Assembly (NCBI GenBank): GCA_028290305.1
Contig: JAQGKC010000134.1
Span: 1-64,000 of the forward strand
Direction of reading: 5' to 3'
Length of the DNA: 64,000 bases
Source: Bradyrhizobium sp.
Lineage (GTDB): Bacteria > Pseudomonadota > Alphaproteobacteria > Rhizobiales > Xanthobacteraceae
The notes under the pieces: model-generated
The model's input: the letters and a program-made list of their open reading frames with translations, nothing else
Told to the model about the DNA's origin: nothing
The model's database searches: none
Shown: in pieces, positions 52,821-62,914 of the stretch
Position numbering within the stretch: position 1 is the first letter of the stretch
How the letters are laid out: each line of letters starts with the position of its first letter
Program-made: the position numbers and the translations under genes

Positions 52821-54518
52821 TTAGCTCGCCTGCTGTTCGACCATTCTGAGGAAACGCTGGGTCCGCTCGTGTCTGGGATGGTCGAGCACGTCTTCAGGAG
52901 GGCCTTGTTCGACGATAAGACCGTCATCCATGAAGACCACGCGATCGGCGACCTCGCGCGCGAATCGTACTTCGTGGGTCACCACGATCATGGTCATCCC
53001 GGCTTCAGCGAGGCGGCGGATCACGGCCAGGACTTCTCCGACCAATTCGGGGTCGAGCGCCGAGGTGGGTTCGTCGAAAAGCATCAGGCGCGGCGAGATC
53101 GCAAGCGCGCGAGCGATCGCCACGCGCTGCTGCTGGCCGCCCGACAGGCGGTGCGGCAGATGGTCGGCATGGTTGGCGAGGCCAACCATGCGTAGCAAAT
53201 TCATGGCCAGCGCCCGCATCATCTCGGTTGCTTCGCCGTAGACATGGATCGGCGCTTCCATGATGTTTTCAAGCGCCGTGAGATGATCGAACAAATTGAA
53301 ATGCTGGAACACCATGCCGATGCGCGCATCGGCACGCGCCTTGGCGACATTCCGGGTAGGCTTCAATCCGCCCCCGATCTGATTCTGGTATCCGACATAT
53401 TTGCCGTCGACCGTGATCTCGCCCCAGTCCAGCGGCTCCAAATGGTTGACCAGCCGCAGCAAGGTGCTCTTGCCTGAACCGCTCGGGCCCATCAGCACGA
53501 CGACTTCGCCGCGTTGGACGAAGAGGTCGATGCCGCGCAGGATTTCCCTCTCGCCGTAGGATTTCTGGACGTTTCGACAGATCACGAAGGGCAGATCGGG
53601 CGCTGAGCCTTCCGCGCGGTTTGTCTGGAGACTGTCCATCCAGGCGGTCGGCGAGGGCGCCGGCGCGCTTGAAGCGCTTGTCGAGGCGACGTCGCCAGCC
53701 GGAATGGCTCCCGCCCGCGGCTTTTTCGAAGCCTCGAGGCTATAGTATTTTTCCAGGTAGAATTGCGCCACCGCGACTGCGCTCGTCAAAAGCAAATAGA
53801 GGATGCCGGCGGCGGCAAATACCGTAAAAAACTTGAAGTTCTGCCCCACGATCTGTTGGGAGCGGAAAGTGAGTTCGTTGACGAAGATCACCGATGCGAT
53901 CGATGTCCCCTTGATCATGGAGATGGTCTGGTTAGCCATGCCAGGCAGAATGGCCCGCATGGCTTGAGGCAGAATGATGCGCCGAAGCGTCAGGAAAGGC
54001 CCCATGCCGAAGGAGGCTGCGGCGAGGCCTTGCTTGCGATCCACGGAGAGGATGCCGCCGCGGATGATCTCTGCGCTGAACGCGGCCTCGTTCAGCATGA
54101 AGCCGACGACGGCCGTCGTGAAACTATCGAGCCTGATCCCGACGACCGGCAGCGCGTCGTAGAGAAAGACGAGTTGCAGGATGAGAGGCGTGCCGCGGAT
54201 GAACCAGATGTAGCACCAGGCCGTTCCAAGCAATGGCGGCAGTGTGGAGAGGCGCATCAAAGCCAGCACCAGACCCAGCACGACGCCGCCCACCATCGCC
54301 AGCGCGGCGATCTCCAACGCGGTCAGAGCGCCATCCAGCAGGAAGGAGGAAGAGGCGTAGCTAAGGACCTCCATGAGCGGCTCGGGTATCAGGCTGGACC
54401 GCCAGCCGAAGGTCGCGGCGATCACCACGACCAGAGCAGCTCCGCCGCCCCATAAGGCACGTCCAGGCAATCTCCCAGTAGGTGCCGCAGCGGCGGTTTC
54501 CGTCCTTAGTTCGCTCAT
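52821..54518 (-). CDS. Fused amino-acid ABC transporter permease and ATP-binding protein
   Basis: About 565 residues, one polypeptide replacing two usual subunits. Residues 1-265 are a HisM/GlnP-type permease (five helices; [20 protein letters not shown] and the EAA-like [19 protein letters not shown]). A Ala/Ser/Pro linker (about 265-313) leads to a GlnQ-type ATPase: GPSGSGKST (about 348-356 counted from 54530), [29 protein letters not shown] and THEV. It would import polar amino acids or derivatives. The start at 54518 (MSELRTETA) is chosen over the ATG at 54530, which overlaps the M20 stop. No internal stop or frameshift is seen at the fusion. Confidence 0.9.
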   Translation of the reverse strand: MSELRTETAAAAPTGRLPGRALWGGGAALVVVIAATFGWRSSLIPEPLMEVLSYASSSFLLDGALTALEIAALAMVGGVVLGLVLALMRLSTLPPLLGTAWCYIWFIRGTPLILQLVFLYDALPVVGIRLDSFTTAVVGFMLNEAAFSAEIIRGGILSVDRKQGLAAASFGMGPFLTLRRIILPQAMRAILPGMANQTISMIKGTSIASVIFVNELTFRSQQIVGQNFKFFTVFAAAGILYLLLTSAVAVAQFYLEKYYSLEASKKPRAGAIPAGDVASTSASSAPAPSPTAWMDSLQTNRAEGSAPDLPFVICRNVQKSYGEREILRGIDLFVQRGEVVVLMGPSGSGKSTLLRLVNHLEPLDWGEITVDGKYVGYQNQIGGGLKPTRNVAKARADARIGMVFQHFNLFDHLTALENIMEAPIHVYGEATEMMRALAMNLLRMVGLANHADHLPHRLSGGQQQRVAIARALAISPRLMLFDEPTSALDPELVGEVLAVIRRLAEAGMTMIVVTHEVRFAREVADRVVFMDDGLIVEQGPPEDVLDHPRHERTQRFLRMVEQQAS

Positions 54519-54520
54519 GG

Positions 54521-55792
54521 TCAGCCACATAATCTAGCGGTTGCATAGGCCACCGCCTGCGCGGCGGTCACCAGATCGGACAGGCGCACGCGCTCATCGG
54601 CTGTGGGCCACTCCTTGTAGATGCGAATGTCGCCCGGGCCATACTGCACCGTGGGAATCCCATGCGCGGCGATAATGTTGCCGTCACCGACATTGCCCAG
54701 CCGCCCCCAGCCACCAACGACAGCTTGAGTGCCCGATGCCAATTCCTGACCCGCTGCCAAAGCGGCCACCAGAGTATGATCCGCAGCGCAAGCCATGGGC
54801 TCCTGGCACCATCCTTCCTCGGTGCCCTTGGCCGGCAATTCGAAGCTGTAATTGAAGGCAGGATGCTCTCGCCGGATACCCTCCAGCAAGGCGCCTATGT
54901 CGGCTTTTACGCTTTGCATCGTCTGTCCCGGCACGGTGCGGAACTGCAGCAACAGCTCGGCCTGCTTGCTGTGGAGGCCACTGTGGTTCTTCTGATAGTA
55001 ATGCTCTTTATGGAAGGTGTCGAAGGTGTGGGTCGGAAAGCCAGGCAGCTCCTGGTGAGAGACGAAGGTCATCCAGCTCCCTTCCGGAATCGGATCAAGG
55101 CTCGGTCCGATACGGCGAACGACCTCGCCAAGCTGCTCGATGGGATTCCAGTATGCGGCCTTGGCTTCGGCACTATAGCGGAAGAACAGCTCCGGAGCCT
55201 CGACCCGGATACGCACCATCACAATGCCGACGCAGACATTGGCGATGGTGTTGTTGGAGTGCTCCATGTTGATGCACAAATCTGCGCGTACGCCGCTGCG
55301 CAGCAGCGCCCTCGTGCCGGCTCCGCCGAGCTTGTGCGCGATCACCGGACACAGCAACACGTCGCCCTTGAGCCGCGTGCCTGAACGAATGATGGCCTCG
55401 ACGCCGCAGAAGGCAGCGGCGATGCCGCCCTTGTCGTCGTGGGCGCCCATACCCCAGACCCATCCGTCCTCGAATTTGGCGCCATAAGGATCCACCGACC
55501 ATCCCGGCATTTCGACGCCGGGATCCATATGCCCGTTCAGCATCAGGCTCGGACCTTCCCCGGCACCACGCAAAATGCCCATGGGCTGGCGGCTGGTAAT
55601 CGTCGGATCGAAGGGATGCACGACATCCATCATGGTCACGTCGAGACCGATATCATTCATCCGCTCGGCGAGATGGTCGGCAATCTGTTGCTCCTGGAAG
55701 GCGGAGCTGGGAATGCGAAGCAACGCCTGCTCCACTTCGAGCACGCGCGCGGCATCGACGTGCTGCTGCACGCCGGACAGTTCGATGGTCAT
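54521..55792 (-). CDS. M20-family peptidase/deacylase (ArgE/DapE type)
   Basis: 423 residues. Metal ligands are visible in [29 protein letters not shown] (Asp, Glu region) and near the C-terminus [17 protein letters not shown] dimerisation lid domain lies between. Members remove acyl or aminoacyl groups from amino acids. GGAG lies eight bases before the ATG at 55792 ([12 protein letters not shown]); the frame is open to 55852. It lies between the binding protein gene and the fused transporter, in one operon. Confidence 0.88.
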   Translation of the reverse strand: MTIELSGVQQHVDAARVLEVEQALLRIPSSAFQEQQIADHLAERMNDIGLDVTMMDVVHPFDPTITSRQPMGILRGAGEGPSLMLNGHMDPGVEMPGWSVDPYGAKFEDGWVWGMGAHDDKGGIAAAFCGVEAIIRSGTRLKGDVLLCPVIAHKLGGAGTRALLRSGVRADLCINMEHSNNTIANVCVGIVMVRIRVEAPELFFRYSAEAKAAYWNPIEQLGEVVRRIGPSLDPIPEGSWMTFVSHQELPGFPTHTFDTFHKEHYYQKNHSGLHSKQAELLLQFRTVPGQTMQSVKADIGALLEGIRREHPAFNYSFELPAKGTEEGWCQEPMACAADHTLVAALAAGQELASGTQAVVGGWGRLGNVGDGNIIAAHGIPTVQYGPGDIRIYKEWPTADERVRLSDLVTAAQAVAYATARLCG

Positions 55793-55883
55793 GACTTTTT
55801 CTCCGGTACACGTTGCCGACAGCTTGCCCTGCGCCGTCATGGCGACGATCACTATGTGTTTGGTGCGATAACCTGGATCGCGC

Positions 55884-56768
55884 TCATTCGGTCAGGGTCG
55901 CAGGCTCCGTGGTGAGCCCATAATCCACGTGGTAGCGCTCATAGATCGCCTTCTCGGCGCCGCTGGCGCGTATCGCCGCGAGGCCGTCGTGCAGTGCCTT
56001 GACCAGATCCGGATTGCCCTTTGCGGTGCCTACCGCAATCTTGGCACCGGTGATCACGTCGAACGCGCTTTCGATCGTGGTGGGATTGGCGGCAATCATG
56101 CTTTCGCCGACGAACTTGTTGACCGATACCAGATCCGCACGCGCGTTCTGCACAAGGCGCAAGCCACTCGGCATGTCAGTGGAGGTGATGATATTGACCG
56201 CGGGCTTGCCGGCGGCGACGCACTTGCTGCTGGCGTCGCGCAGCATGGCTTCCTGCGTGGTACCGAGCGTCGTGGTGCCGGTCAGGCCGCACAGGTCACC
56301 AAGCGCATGGATATTCTTTGGATTGCCTTTGGCGACGAGCATTCCGGTGGCGGCATTCATATAGACCACGAAATCCAGCTTCTTGGCCCGCTCAGGCGTG
56401 TACAGCAGGGTGTCCCACATGAGGTCGATCTGGCCTGACATCGCCGCCGGAATGAGCCCCGACCATGTTCCGATCACGAACTGCATAGGTACGCCAATGC
56501 AGGCAAAGGTGGCCTGGGCAAGATCGGCATCCAGTCCGACCAGCTTCGAAAAATCCTTGGGGTCGCGCATGCTGAACGGCACGCTCTCGCCATCCTGGCC
56601 GATCTTGATCGTCTTGCCGACGAGGCCGGGATACTTGGCCGAGAGTTTTGCCGGTTCGCAGGTCGCCTCGTCCGCTCTTGCGCTGCACAACGCGCAAACG
56701 GCCAGGAAAGCCAGGCAGGTGGTGGCACGTAAGAAAGTCAGCAATGCAGACTTATAAACATTACGCAT
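55884..56768 (-). CDS. Amino-acid ABC transporter periplasmic binding protein
   Basis: 294 residues. A signal peptide (MRNVYKSALLTFLRATTCLA then a cut near ARADE) and an SBP_bac_3 domain: GQDGESVPFSMRDPKDFS, GLDADLAQATFACIG, WSGLIPAAMSGQIDLMWDTL and ERAKKLDFVVYMNAATGML. The ligand class is amino acids or opine-like compounds. ATG 56768 is chosen because it starts the signal peptide; GGAA lies nine bases upstream. It heads the operon with the M20 and fused-transporter genes and is divergent from the LysR gene. Confidence 0.9.
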   Translation of the reverse strand: MRNVYKSALLTFLRATTCLAFLAVCALCSARADEATCEPAKLSAKYPGLVGKTIKIGQDGESVPFSMRDPKDFSKLVGLDADLAQATFACIGVPMQFVIGTWSGLIPAAMSGQIDLMWDTLLYTPERAKKLDFVVYMNAATGMLVAKGNPKNIHALGDLCGLTGTTTLGTTQEAMLRDASSKCVAAGKPAVNIITSTDMPSGLRLVQNARADLVSVNKFVGESMIAANPTTIESAFDVITGAKIAVGTAKGNPDLVKALHDGLAAIRASGAEKAIYERYHVDYGLTTEPATLTE

Positions 56769-56828
56769 GAATTTCGTTTCCATCATCAGGGGTAGACCCG
56801 GCAATTCAAATTATTTCGCCTTGATTGG

Positions 56829-56852
56829 GTCTATTACAAATGAATTATAGAC
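56829..56852. promoter_or_regulatory. Candidate LysR operator
   Basis: A dyad GTCTAT-N12-ATAGAC sits in the 95-base gap between the divergent LysR and binding-protein genes, 61 bases before the binding-protein ATG and 31 before LysR ATG 56883. The spacing suits an LTTR box. The evidence is positional and symmetrical only. Confidence 0.5.
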
Positions 56853-56861
56853 ATCTCATTC

Positions 56862-57848
56862 ATGCGTATACATTATATGGGAATGGATTCCCGGCATCTC
56901 GAAACACTCTTGTGGGTCGCCAGGCTTGGTGGCATTGGCGCTGCAGCGCAGCATCTCAATCTTACCCAGCCGGCCGTCACCCGCCGTATTCAGGAGCTTG
57001 AGCGAGAGCTCGGGGCCAAGGTGTTGCGCCGCCAAGGACGGAATGTGGTGCCCACGGCGGTTGGTCAGACCTGCCTGGGCAGTGCCGAGCGCATCCTGTC
57101 GGAAGTTGCGACCATGCGCGTTGCCGCCAGCGGCAAATCAGCCGTCGGCACCATCCGTGTCGGAGTGGTCGAGAGCATCGCGCTGACCTGGTTTCAAAAT
57201 TTTCTCGCCCGGATCGAGGTACGATATCCCAAGGTACAGATGGAGATCGACGTCGATCTATCGAACCGATTGATCACCAAGCTTGCCCGACGTCAGATCG
57301 ACATCGCCTTGTTGCCCGGTCCCGTGCAATTGCCTGGGGTCGTACGCGTGTCGCTCGGCGACTGCGTTATGAAGTGGTTGGGCCATCCGCAACTATGCCC
57401 GAAGGATCGTGAAATGAAGGCGGCAGATCTCGCCGAACTTCCGATCATCGGCATGCCGCAGGATGCCAATGCTTATCATTCCATCATCAATTGGTTCGAA
57501 GAGGCCGGGGTCAGTCCCAGCCTTATGCATTGTTGCAACAGTTTCAGCGTGGTGGCTCTGCTGGTGCGGCGGGGAGTAGGTGTCAGTCTGCTGCCGCCGG
57601 ACCTTTTCGCTGACGACCTCGAGTCAGGCGCCTTGAAGATATTCGTCGAACAGCCCGAGGTTCCGAAGGTGGAGTATTCAGCCGTCTATTTGCCCGCGAT
57701 AGACGTCTCGATCCTGCCGGAAGTAGCGGCGATCGCGCGGGAGGAAAGCTGGTTTTTCGGTCCCCCGCGAACACGACGTAAGAACTTTGGCGTGGGGCCC
57801 TTTCCCGCGCTGCAAGCTGGGACGATCTTGAAGGATGAGGTCTCCTAG
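56862..57848 (+). CDS. LysR-family transcriptional regulator
   Basis: 328 residues (321 from the alternative ATG at 56883, which begins MDSRHLETLLWVARLGG). The winged helix-turn-helix GAAAQHLNLTQPAVTRRIQE is intact. The effector domain follows with GTIRVGVVESIALTWF and IDIALLPGPVQLPGVV. It is divergent from the transporter-peptidase operon, the standard position for its regulator. The inducer is probably the imported compound. A small hairpin (57899-57921, CGAAAGGC arms) lies after the stop. Confidence 0.92.
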   Translation: MRIHYMGMDSRHLETLLWVARLGGIGAAAQHLNLTQPAVTRRIQELERELGAKVLRRQGRNVVPTAVGQTCLGSAERILSEVATMRVAASGKSAVGTIRVGVVESIALTWFQNFLARIEVRYPKVQMEIDVDLSNRLITKLARRQIDIALLPGPVQLPGVVRVSLGDCVMKWLGHPQLCPKDREMKAADLAELPIIGMPQDANAYHSIINWFEEAGVSPSLMHCCNSFSVVALLVRRGVGVSLLPPDLFADDLESGALKIFVEQPEVPKVEYSAVYLPAIDVSILPEVAAIAREESWFFGPPRTRRKNFGVGPFPALQAGTILKDEVS

Positions 57849-57857
57849 AGTCTTTGT

Positions 57858-57921
57858 TTTGACGCGTTTTCTTCACGCGAACCGGCACCCACTTCACTCG
57901 AAAGGCCGTTTTCGCCTTTCG
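57858..57921. repeat. Second copy of the composite repeat plus hairpin
   Basis: TTTGACGCGTTTTC then CACGCGAACCGGCACCCAC matches the start of the repeat at 45179. It is followed by an eight-base inverted repeat CGAAAGGC...GCCTTTCG (57899-57906 / 57914-57921) that could terminate the LysR transcript. Only the first part of the composite element is present here. Confidence 0.65.
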
Positions 57922-58117
57922 CTTTCAACACGATACAGAATCCAAACCAACTGACTGGATCCCACTCGCCCTTGCGCCGATCAAACAAATGGTCCTTCAA
58001 TCGACTGACGAACCCATTTTTTGTTAAACTGATAACGGCGCCTTGCGCTCTCGATTGCGGCAGGCGGAGACCGGTCGCAGGGTTGCTCCGGGATTGGCGT
58101 TTCACTTACACATGAGG

Positions 58118-59377
58118 TCAGCCGGCGGCCGGCTCGCTTTGGGAAGCAGCCGGGCGCGAAGCGGAATTGAGTGCGAGCACAAGACCCGCTCCAATCAACA
58201 GAATGCCGAAAGCAACGAGGGGCAACGGGATCAGTATCGCCGCCAACGCACCGCCGATTGCTGCGCTCAGAGACTCGGCTCCGACCTGAAGCGCTTGATT
58301 GTTGCCGAGAACGCGGCCTTGCCGCTCCGCGGAAACGGCGTTCGAAAGCACCGTCGGGCATGCCGCGAGAGCAAGTGTTCCGATCAGGGTCGTCAGCCCG
58401 CCGGTGATCCAGATCGAACCGAGTTGTCCGGGAAACGTGATCGATATCATGGTCACGCCCGCCAGTATCGCCGAACCGACCGAGACCCGGTTCAGACCGA
58501 ATTGTCGCGTGAGCGGCGCCATGAGTCCGAAGCTGGCGACAGCGGAGATGAGGGCGAGGCCTGAGTAGATCAGGGTGGTCTGATCGACCGTGGTGTGCCA
58601 GTGGTCCACCATGTAAACGAGCACCATCCGGAAATAGCCGAACAGACCGAGATAGATCAGGAAGTTGATGAGATAGAGCCGGCGGATCGGGCGGTCGGTA
58701 AACACCGTGCCGAGATTCGTCAGCGCGGCGAAGGCATCGAACCGCTTGTCCTTCTCCGGTGGATGCGTCTCGCGGAAGCTGATCCCGATCCAGGCCAGTG
58801 TCGCGACGAGCAGGGGCACCGTCAGCCAGAACGGCGCGCTCCAGCCGAGCAGGGCCGCGAGTTGGCCGCCGATGACCGGCCCTGCGATGTAACCGAGGCT
58901 GCAGCAGGAATAGATCCAGGCGAACAGGCGCGGCCGTTCATCGGGGCCCGCCACGTCGGAGATGGCGCTCTGCGCGATCGCGATATTGGATTCGGCGAGG
59001 CCCCCGATCAGGCAACCGACTGAGATCAGGGCAAGCGAGCGTAATTCGATGCCAAGCGAAATCAGAACGTAGGCGGCAACCGCGATGAACAGTGAGACTG
59101 TGAGGACAGGCTTGCGGCCGTAACGGTCCGACAACGCTCCCAGTACGGGAGAGCCGAGAAACTGGCCGAGCGGATAGATCGCCAGGAGGATGCCGAGCAC
59201 CAGACTCCGCTGGCCCGTCGTCGCGTCCGCGGCGAGAAAGCCGTTTGCCCCCATCAGCATGGGGACGAACAGCGTGATCATCAGCGAATAGCCGCAAAAG
59301 CCGATGAAAATGACGAGATAAAGCGGCAGCAATGCCCTCAGGTCAATGCCCCGCATAAGCCTCGTGCCCTGTGTCAC
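58118..59377 (-). CDS. MFS transporter (TetA/multidrug-type, DHA1)
   Basis: 419 residues with about twelve membrane helices. The loop motif GALSDRYGRKPVLTVSLF is the MFS signature after helix 2, and the helix-5 proline motif region SLGYIAGPVIGGQLAALLGW supports the DHA1 antiporter class. It probably exports a drug or metabolite with proton exchange. The start is uncertain: GTG at 59377, or ATG at 59356 (MRGIDLRALLPLYL) with a close GAGG. No regulator is adjacent. Confidence 0.86.
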   Translation of the reverse strand: MTQGTRLMRGIDLRALLPLYLVIFIGFCGYSLMITLFVPMLMGANGFLAADATTGQRSLVLGILLAIYPLGQFLGSPVLGALSDRYGRKPVLTVSLFIAVAAYVLISLGIELRSLALISVGCLIGGLAESNIAIAQSAISDVAGPDERPRLFAWIYSCCSLGYIAGPVIGGQLAALLGWSAPFWLTVPLLVATLAWIGISFRETHPPEKDKRFDAFAALTNLGTVFTDRPIRRLYLINFLIYLGLFGYFRMVLVYMVDHWHTTVDQTTLIYSGLALISAVASFGLMAPLTRQFGLNRVSVGSAILAGVTMISITFPGQLGSIWITGGLTTLIGTLALAACPTVLSNAVSAERQGRVLGNNQALQVGAESLSAAIGGALAAILIPLPLVAFGILLIGAGLVLALNSASRPAASQSEPAAG

Positions 59378-59738
59378 CTGTGCTTCACCAACAGACTAGG
59401 CCTTGAGCCAGACTCTGTCCATTAGTCCCGGCACTCGTCCACGCTTGCAACGTGAAAGGGGGGTTGATCGCATTTGCCTTGGCTGCGATCGGGAAGCACC
59501 ATCACAGCGTTCAGGCCCATGAGCCTTTCACCAGCCTCACGATGAGGCTGCTAGAATTACGCAGTAATTTCAATAAAATATAAGTTCGTGGTTTTGTTCT
59601 GAGTGGTGCGGCACGATCGACGACGATGGACACTATTGCTTCGCCGTGGCGCTATGATGCGGAATGCCTGCTCCAATCTTCCAGTCCACGAGAGCTTGCG
59701 ATTTCGTCCTATCCTTAGTCGGATTGAGCCGCGCGAAT
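59378..59738. other. Gap without a gene
   Basis: 361 bases between the MFS start and the stop of the large unrecognised gene. It carries the MFS promoter. An AT-rich patch lies near 59563-59590. No RNA, hairpin or supported small gene was found. Confidence 0.5.
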
Positions 59739-61340
59739 CTACCACTTCCGTCCTGCGTCCTCGAGCACCGCGATCGTCCGCAATGCGATATCGCGCATCA
59801 GTCCGATCTCGGTCATATCCCGTCCGTCGGCGAGCGCTTTTGTGACGACCGCGAGTTCACGCCAGCATAGATCGGCCGCCTCAGGCGCCTCGTGCATCCA
59901 TAGAGCCGTGCGCAAAACAATCTCAGCCCATCTGTCACGATGTCGCGCCATGACGCTCTGCAAAAGAAAGGTCGCAAGCTTTGCGCGATCACAGCCGCGT
60001 GCCTGCTCCACTGCTCGCGTAACCTGCGGGTCGTCCTCGAACCAAGATTGCGCCACGGCCTCGAGATCGGCAAGTTCGTTGCTCCTCCTCAGTACCGATG
60101 CAAGCACCGCAGGCTCGCACATCGCCTTGGGGATCTCGGCCATCAGCCCGGCGAGCGTTTCATTGAACGCCATACGCGCGGGCTGCCAGTTGGCACCGCC
60201 GATCACCTCGGCGACCTGGAGTAGGCCGAACGGCGGCGCTTCACCTTTCTCGATGCAGAGCGCAAGTTGGTCCGCCACTGCGCGGTCGAGATATGAACGG
60301 GATACGGCAAGCGTAGGGGTGTCCCTCCCGGCGGCGGCAAGGCTCGTCTCGATCCGGCGGCGCGTTTCCGGCTCGCCGCTCCAGGCGTCAGCAATTCCGC
60401 CTTTGATCAGGATCGATGAGAGCCGCTTTTTTCGTCCCGCCGACGATATCAGCAGGAACCCTTGCGCTGTGGCGCCGTCGACGGCGGTGGCGGCGATTGC
60501 CTCTATGCTGCCCGCCACCCATGGCGCGCAATCGATCCCGGCCGCCCGCGCCCTGCGGATGACCCCGTCCACTTCGGCTCGCTCGTTCTCGGGACGCCAA
60601 TTGCGCATCGCGATCAGTCGCCGAACCTCTGTCGCTGTCAGCGCTGTGGCGACTTGTGCGAGCGCTCCGGCAGTCCCGCGGCGCACAGCCGGATCTGGAT
60701 CGAGCAAGAACAGAAGCCCGGCGCCACGCGCTTCGGGGCTACCCGCGAGCACCAAGGCGCCGGCCAGAGCGCTTCGGGCTTCCGCCGGCATGGAATGACC
60801 GCTTTCGATCAGCGCGCCGACGGTCACGAACGGATCGCCATCGCAGGCTTCGAGGATGCCGGCAAGAGCCTCTTCGACGTCGGTCGGCAACGGTCCGTCC
60901 TGGTTCCGATCGGCAAGGTGCTTTGACGACGCCGCAGCAAGCTCCGACGATGCAGGGATTTGCGCCTGATGCAGCGCTCCTCCCACGAAGGCGAGCATGC
61001 GCCCGTCGGTGTTTCCGGACTCGACTTGCCTGACGACATCAGCCTGGAAATCCGCGATCAGCCTGGTTGCGTCCGCGTAGCCCCGATCGATACGGTACCG
61101 TAAATGCTCGAGCAACCGCTGCAGCAGAAACAGATAACCGATGGCAAGCGATTCATCCTTGCCGGCCGGCGGCATGTGACGAGAGGCACCCGCAAAAGCT
61201 GCAAAGATTTCGCGCGGGGAGGTTTCGCAGTACCGATCCAGAGCGGCGCTAAACGGAGGCGGTCGCCCCTTGGCGATCGCTTCCGCGATCCGTCTCGCAT
61301 GCTCATCCGTTGACGAGGACTCTGGCTGGGCTCGGCTCAT
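59739..61340 (-). CDS. Large unrecognised soluble helical protein
   Basis: 533 residues and no family I can name. The sequence is Ala/Arg/Glu-rich, with no signal peptide or membrane helix. Around residues 190-270 a HEAT-like pattern appears (ARSALAGALVLAGSPEARG, LLDPDPAVRRGTAGALAQVA), suggesting an alpha-solenoid. A conserved-looking segment RNWRPENERAEVDGVIRRA follows. The ATG at 61340 has GGAG eight bases upstream and is clear. It stands alone between an MFS gene and a Rieske operon. It could be a scaffold or regulatory protein; this is only structural inference. Confidence 0.65.
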   Translation of the reverse strand: MSRAQPESSSTDEHARRIAEAIAKGRPPPFSAALDRYCETSPREIFAAFAGASRHMPPAGKDESLAIGYLFLLQRLLEHLRYRIDRGYADATRLIADFQADVVRQVESGNTDGRMLAFVGGALHQAQIPASSELAAASSKHLADRNQDGPLPTDVEEALAGILEACDGDPFVTVGALIESGHSMPAEARSALAGALVLAGSPEARGAGLLFLLDPDPAVRRGTAGALAQVATALTATEVRRLIAMRNWRPENERAEVDGVIRRARAAGIDCAPWVAGSIEAIAATAVDGATAQGFLLISSAGRKKRLSSILIKGGIADAWSGEPETRRRIETSLAAAGRDTPTLAVSRSYLDRAVADQLALCIEKGEAPPFGLLQVAEVIGGANWQPARMAFNETLAGLMAEIPKAMCEPAVLASVLRRSNELADLEAVAQSWFEDDPQVTRAVEQARGCDRAKLATFLLQSVMARHRDRWAEIVLRTALWMHEAPEAADLCWRELAVVTKALADGRDMTEIGLMRDIALRTIAVLEDAGRKW

Positions 61341-61874
61341 CGTGCGGGCTCCGAATCGTCCAACGGTAGCCGGGATCTGCATCTCAGTCTTGTCAAAATC
61401 GGCGAAATCCACTGCAAAACCCCCGCGCGTGACCCCAACGAGTAGCTATCGAGATTCTGCTGAAGGGACAGGTTTCGATCAACCGTGACAAACACATCTG
61501 CCGCGAAGCGGACAAACGGCGAAGTTCAATGCCGATAGCTAAATGGCGCGCCAAGTAAACCAGGTCCGTTCCGGACATCGGATTGACCGTCGCTATAGCG
61601 GGCCACACCCAATCACACATCTGTGCATGCGTTTGGCCAAAACAGCCGATGGACCGGCGGACCGGCGGACCCTCGTCCTTGATCAGTGGCCCCGCGACCT
61701 GCCTCCGGGCGGCCGCACCGGACGAAAATCTCCTCGCAGCGCATCGCAATGCCGGCTGCGCGCCCTTACGGCTTGCTTACCCCGAACACCAAGCGGCGGA
61801 TGTTGCACGCTGTTCAGGCGCTACTTAACCAACAAAGCGGCGGCTGGTTGGCACGCTTGAGCGACGTCATTCGC
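61341..61874. other. Gap without a supported gene
   Basis: 534 bases between the unrecognised gene and the Rieske gene. Frames of 80-118 codons exist on both strands but lack ribosome sites and family-like sequence. A short tandem GGACCGGC repeat lies near 61650. The promoter of the helical protein must be at the left end. Confidence 0.45.
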
Positions 61875-62900
61875 TCAAGCGATTTCGTGCCTGGGTCTTT
61901 CTTCTTCGTTGTGATCGTGAAGCAAATCCAGCAGGCGCTTGCGCATCAGCATTCCCGGCCGATCTGACGGCATGTGCTTTTCGATCTTCCGGCTCAAGTC
62001 CACGATGGCGTCGGGATCGGTCGATTCCAGCATATCCCGATCTTCGGCGATGATCGCGGCATCCCAATCGATCAACTCTTGTGTAGAGCAGTCCGCCTCG
62101 GTGTCGTTGCGAAAGAGAATTTGAACGACCTGAATCTGGCCGTCGGACACCGGTGTTGCGCAATTGAAGATGATGTGCCGGATGCCGGACGGATACTCCA
62201 TGTCAAGCCGCCGGCAGAACGGCATGAACCATTTGTTGCGCTGATGCCGTTTCGTGGTGGGATCCGTCGTGCCCGTAATCCGGGACGCGTTAGGTGGATT
62301 CCGGATGGTGATGATCGTCTCGGCGTCAAATCCGTAATCGGTCTCGACGATTTCGTACTTCTCGGGCTTGGGCTGATTGATGTCGCCGAAAGTCCCCTTA
62401 TGCACAAAGGCGAAATGGGCGTTGTCGAACGAATTTTCCATCAGCCGAAGTGCTGCGGTGTTCCATTTGTCGTAGAACTGGTGGATGCGGCGATAACCGG
62501 GATCACGGTCCTCGGGAACGTCGGGGATGTCGCTCAGCGGTTCATCGAGCGCGACCCAGACGTAACCATAGCGGGTCTGGGCCCGAAACGAGCGCGCCTT
62601 GGCATCAGGAATTGGCTGCTCAAACGGAAATTGCGGAATCATCACCAGTCTGCCGTCGCGGTCATATTCCCAGCCGTGATAGCCGCAAACGATATTGCCG
62701 TCGTGGCACCAGCCCTTGGAGAGCTTCGCGGTGCGGTGGCAGCAGCGATCTTCCAGCGCGGCCGGCTCGCCCTTCGCATCGAGGAACAGCACGATCGGCT
62801 CGCCCAACAGCGTGAAGGGCTTTGGTCCCTCCTTGAGATGTTCAATCGGCATCACCGCGTACCAGAAACGGCGAAGCACGGGTTGTTTGGTATTCAGCAT
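61875..62900 (-). CDS. Rieske non-haem iron oxygenase, large subunit
   Basis: 341 residues. The Rieske [2Fe-2S] ligands are C53-x-H55 (RCCHR) and C72-x2-H75 (CGYH), 16 residues apart. The mononuclear iron site is ENSFDNAHFAFVH with D159, H162 and H167. This is the vanillate/PobA-like single-component-family layout used for O-demethylation or ring hydroxylation. A reductase is not encoded nearby. GGAGA precedes the ATG at 62900. The amidohydrolase gene ends 14 bases upstream on the same strand, so both form one operon. Confidence 0.9.
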   Translation of the reverse strand: MLNTKQPVLRRFWYAVMPIEHLKEGPKPFTLLGEPIVLFLDAKGEPAALEDRCCHRTAKLSKGWCHDGNIVCGYHGWEYDRDGRLVMIPQFPFEQPIPDAKARSFRAQTRYGYVWVALDEPLSDIPDVPEDRDPGYRRIHQFYDKWNTAALRLMENSFDNAHFAFVHKGTFGDINQPKPEKYEIVETDYGFDAETIITIRNPPNASRITGTTDPTTKRHQRNKWFMPFCRRLDMEYPSGIRHIIFNCATPVSDGQIQVVQILFRNDTEADCSTQELIDWDAAIIAEDRDMLESTDPDAIVDLSRKIEKHMPSDRPGMLMRKRLLDLLHDHNEEERPRHEIA

Positions 62901-62914
62901 GACATTCTCCGGTG

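Noticed and set aside
61393..61749. A 118-codon minus-strand frame in the gap before the Rieske gene
   Set aside because: No ribosome site, mixed composition and no family-like sequence; it also overlaps the start of the large unrecognised gene.
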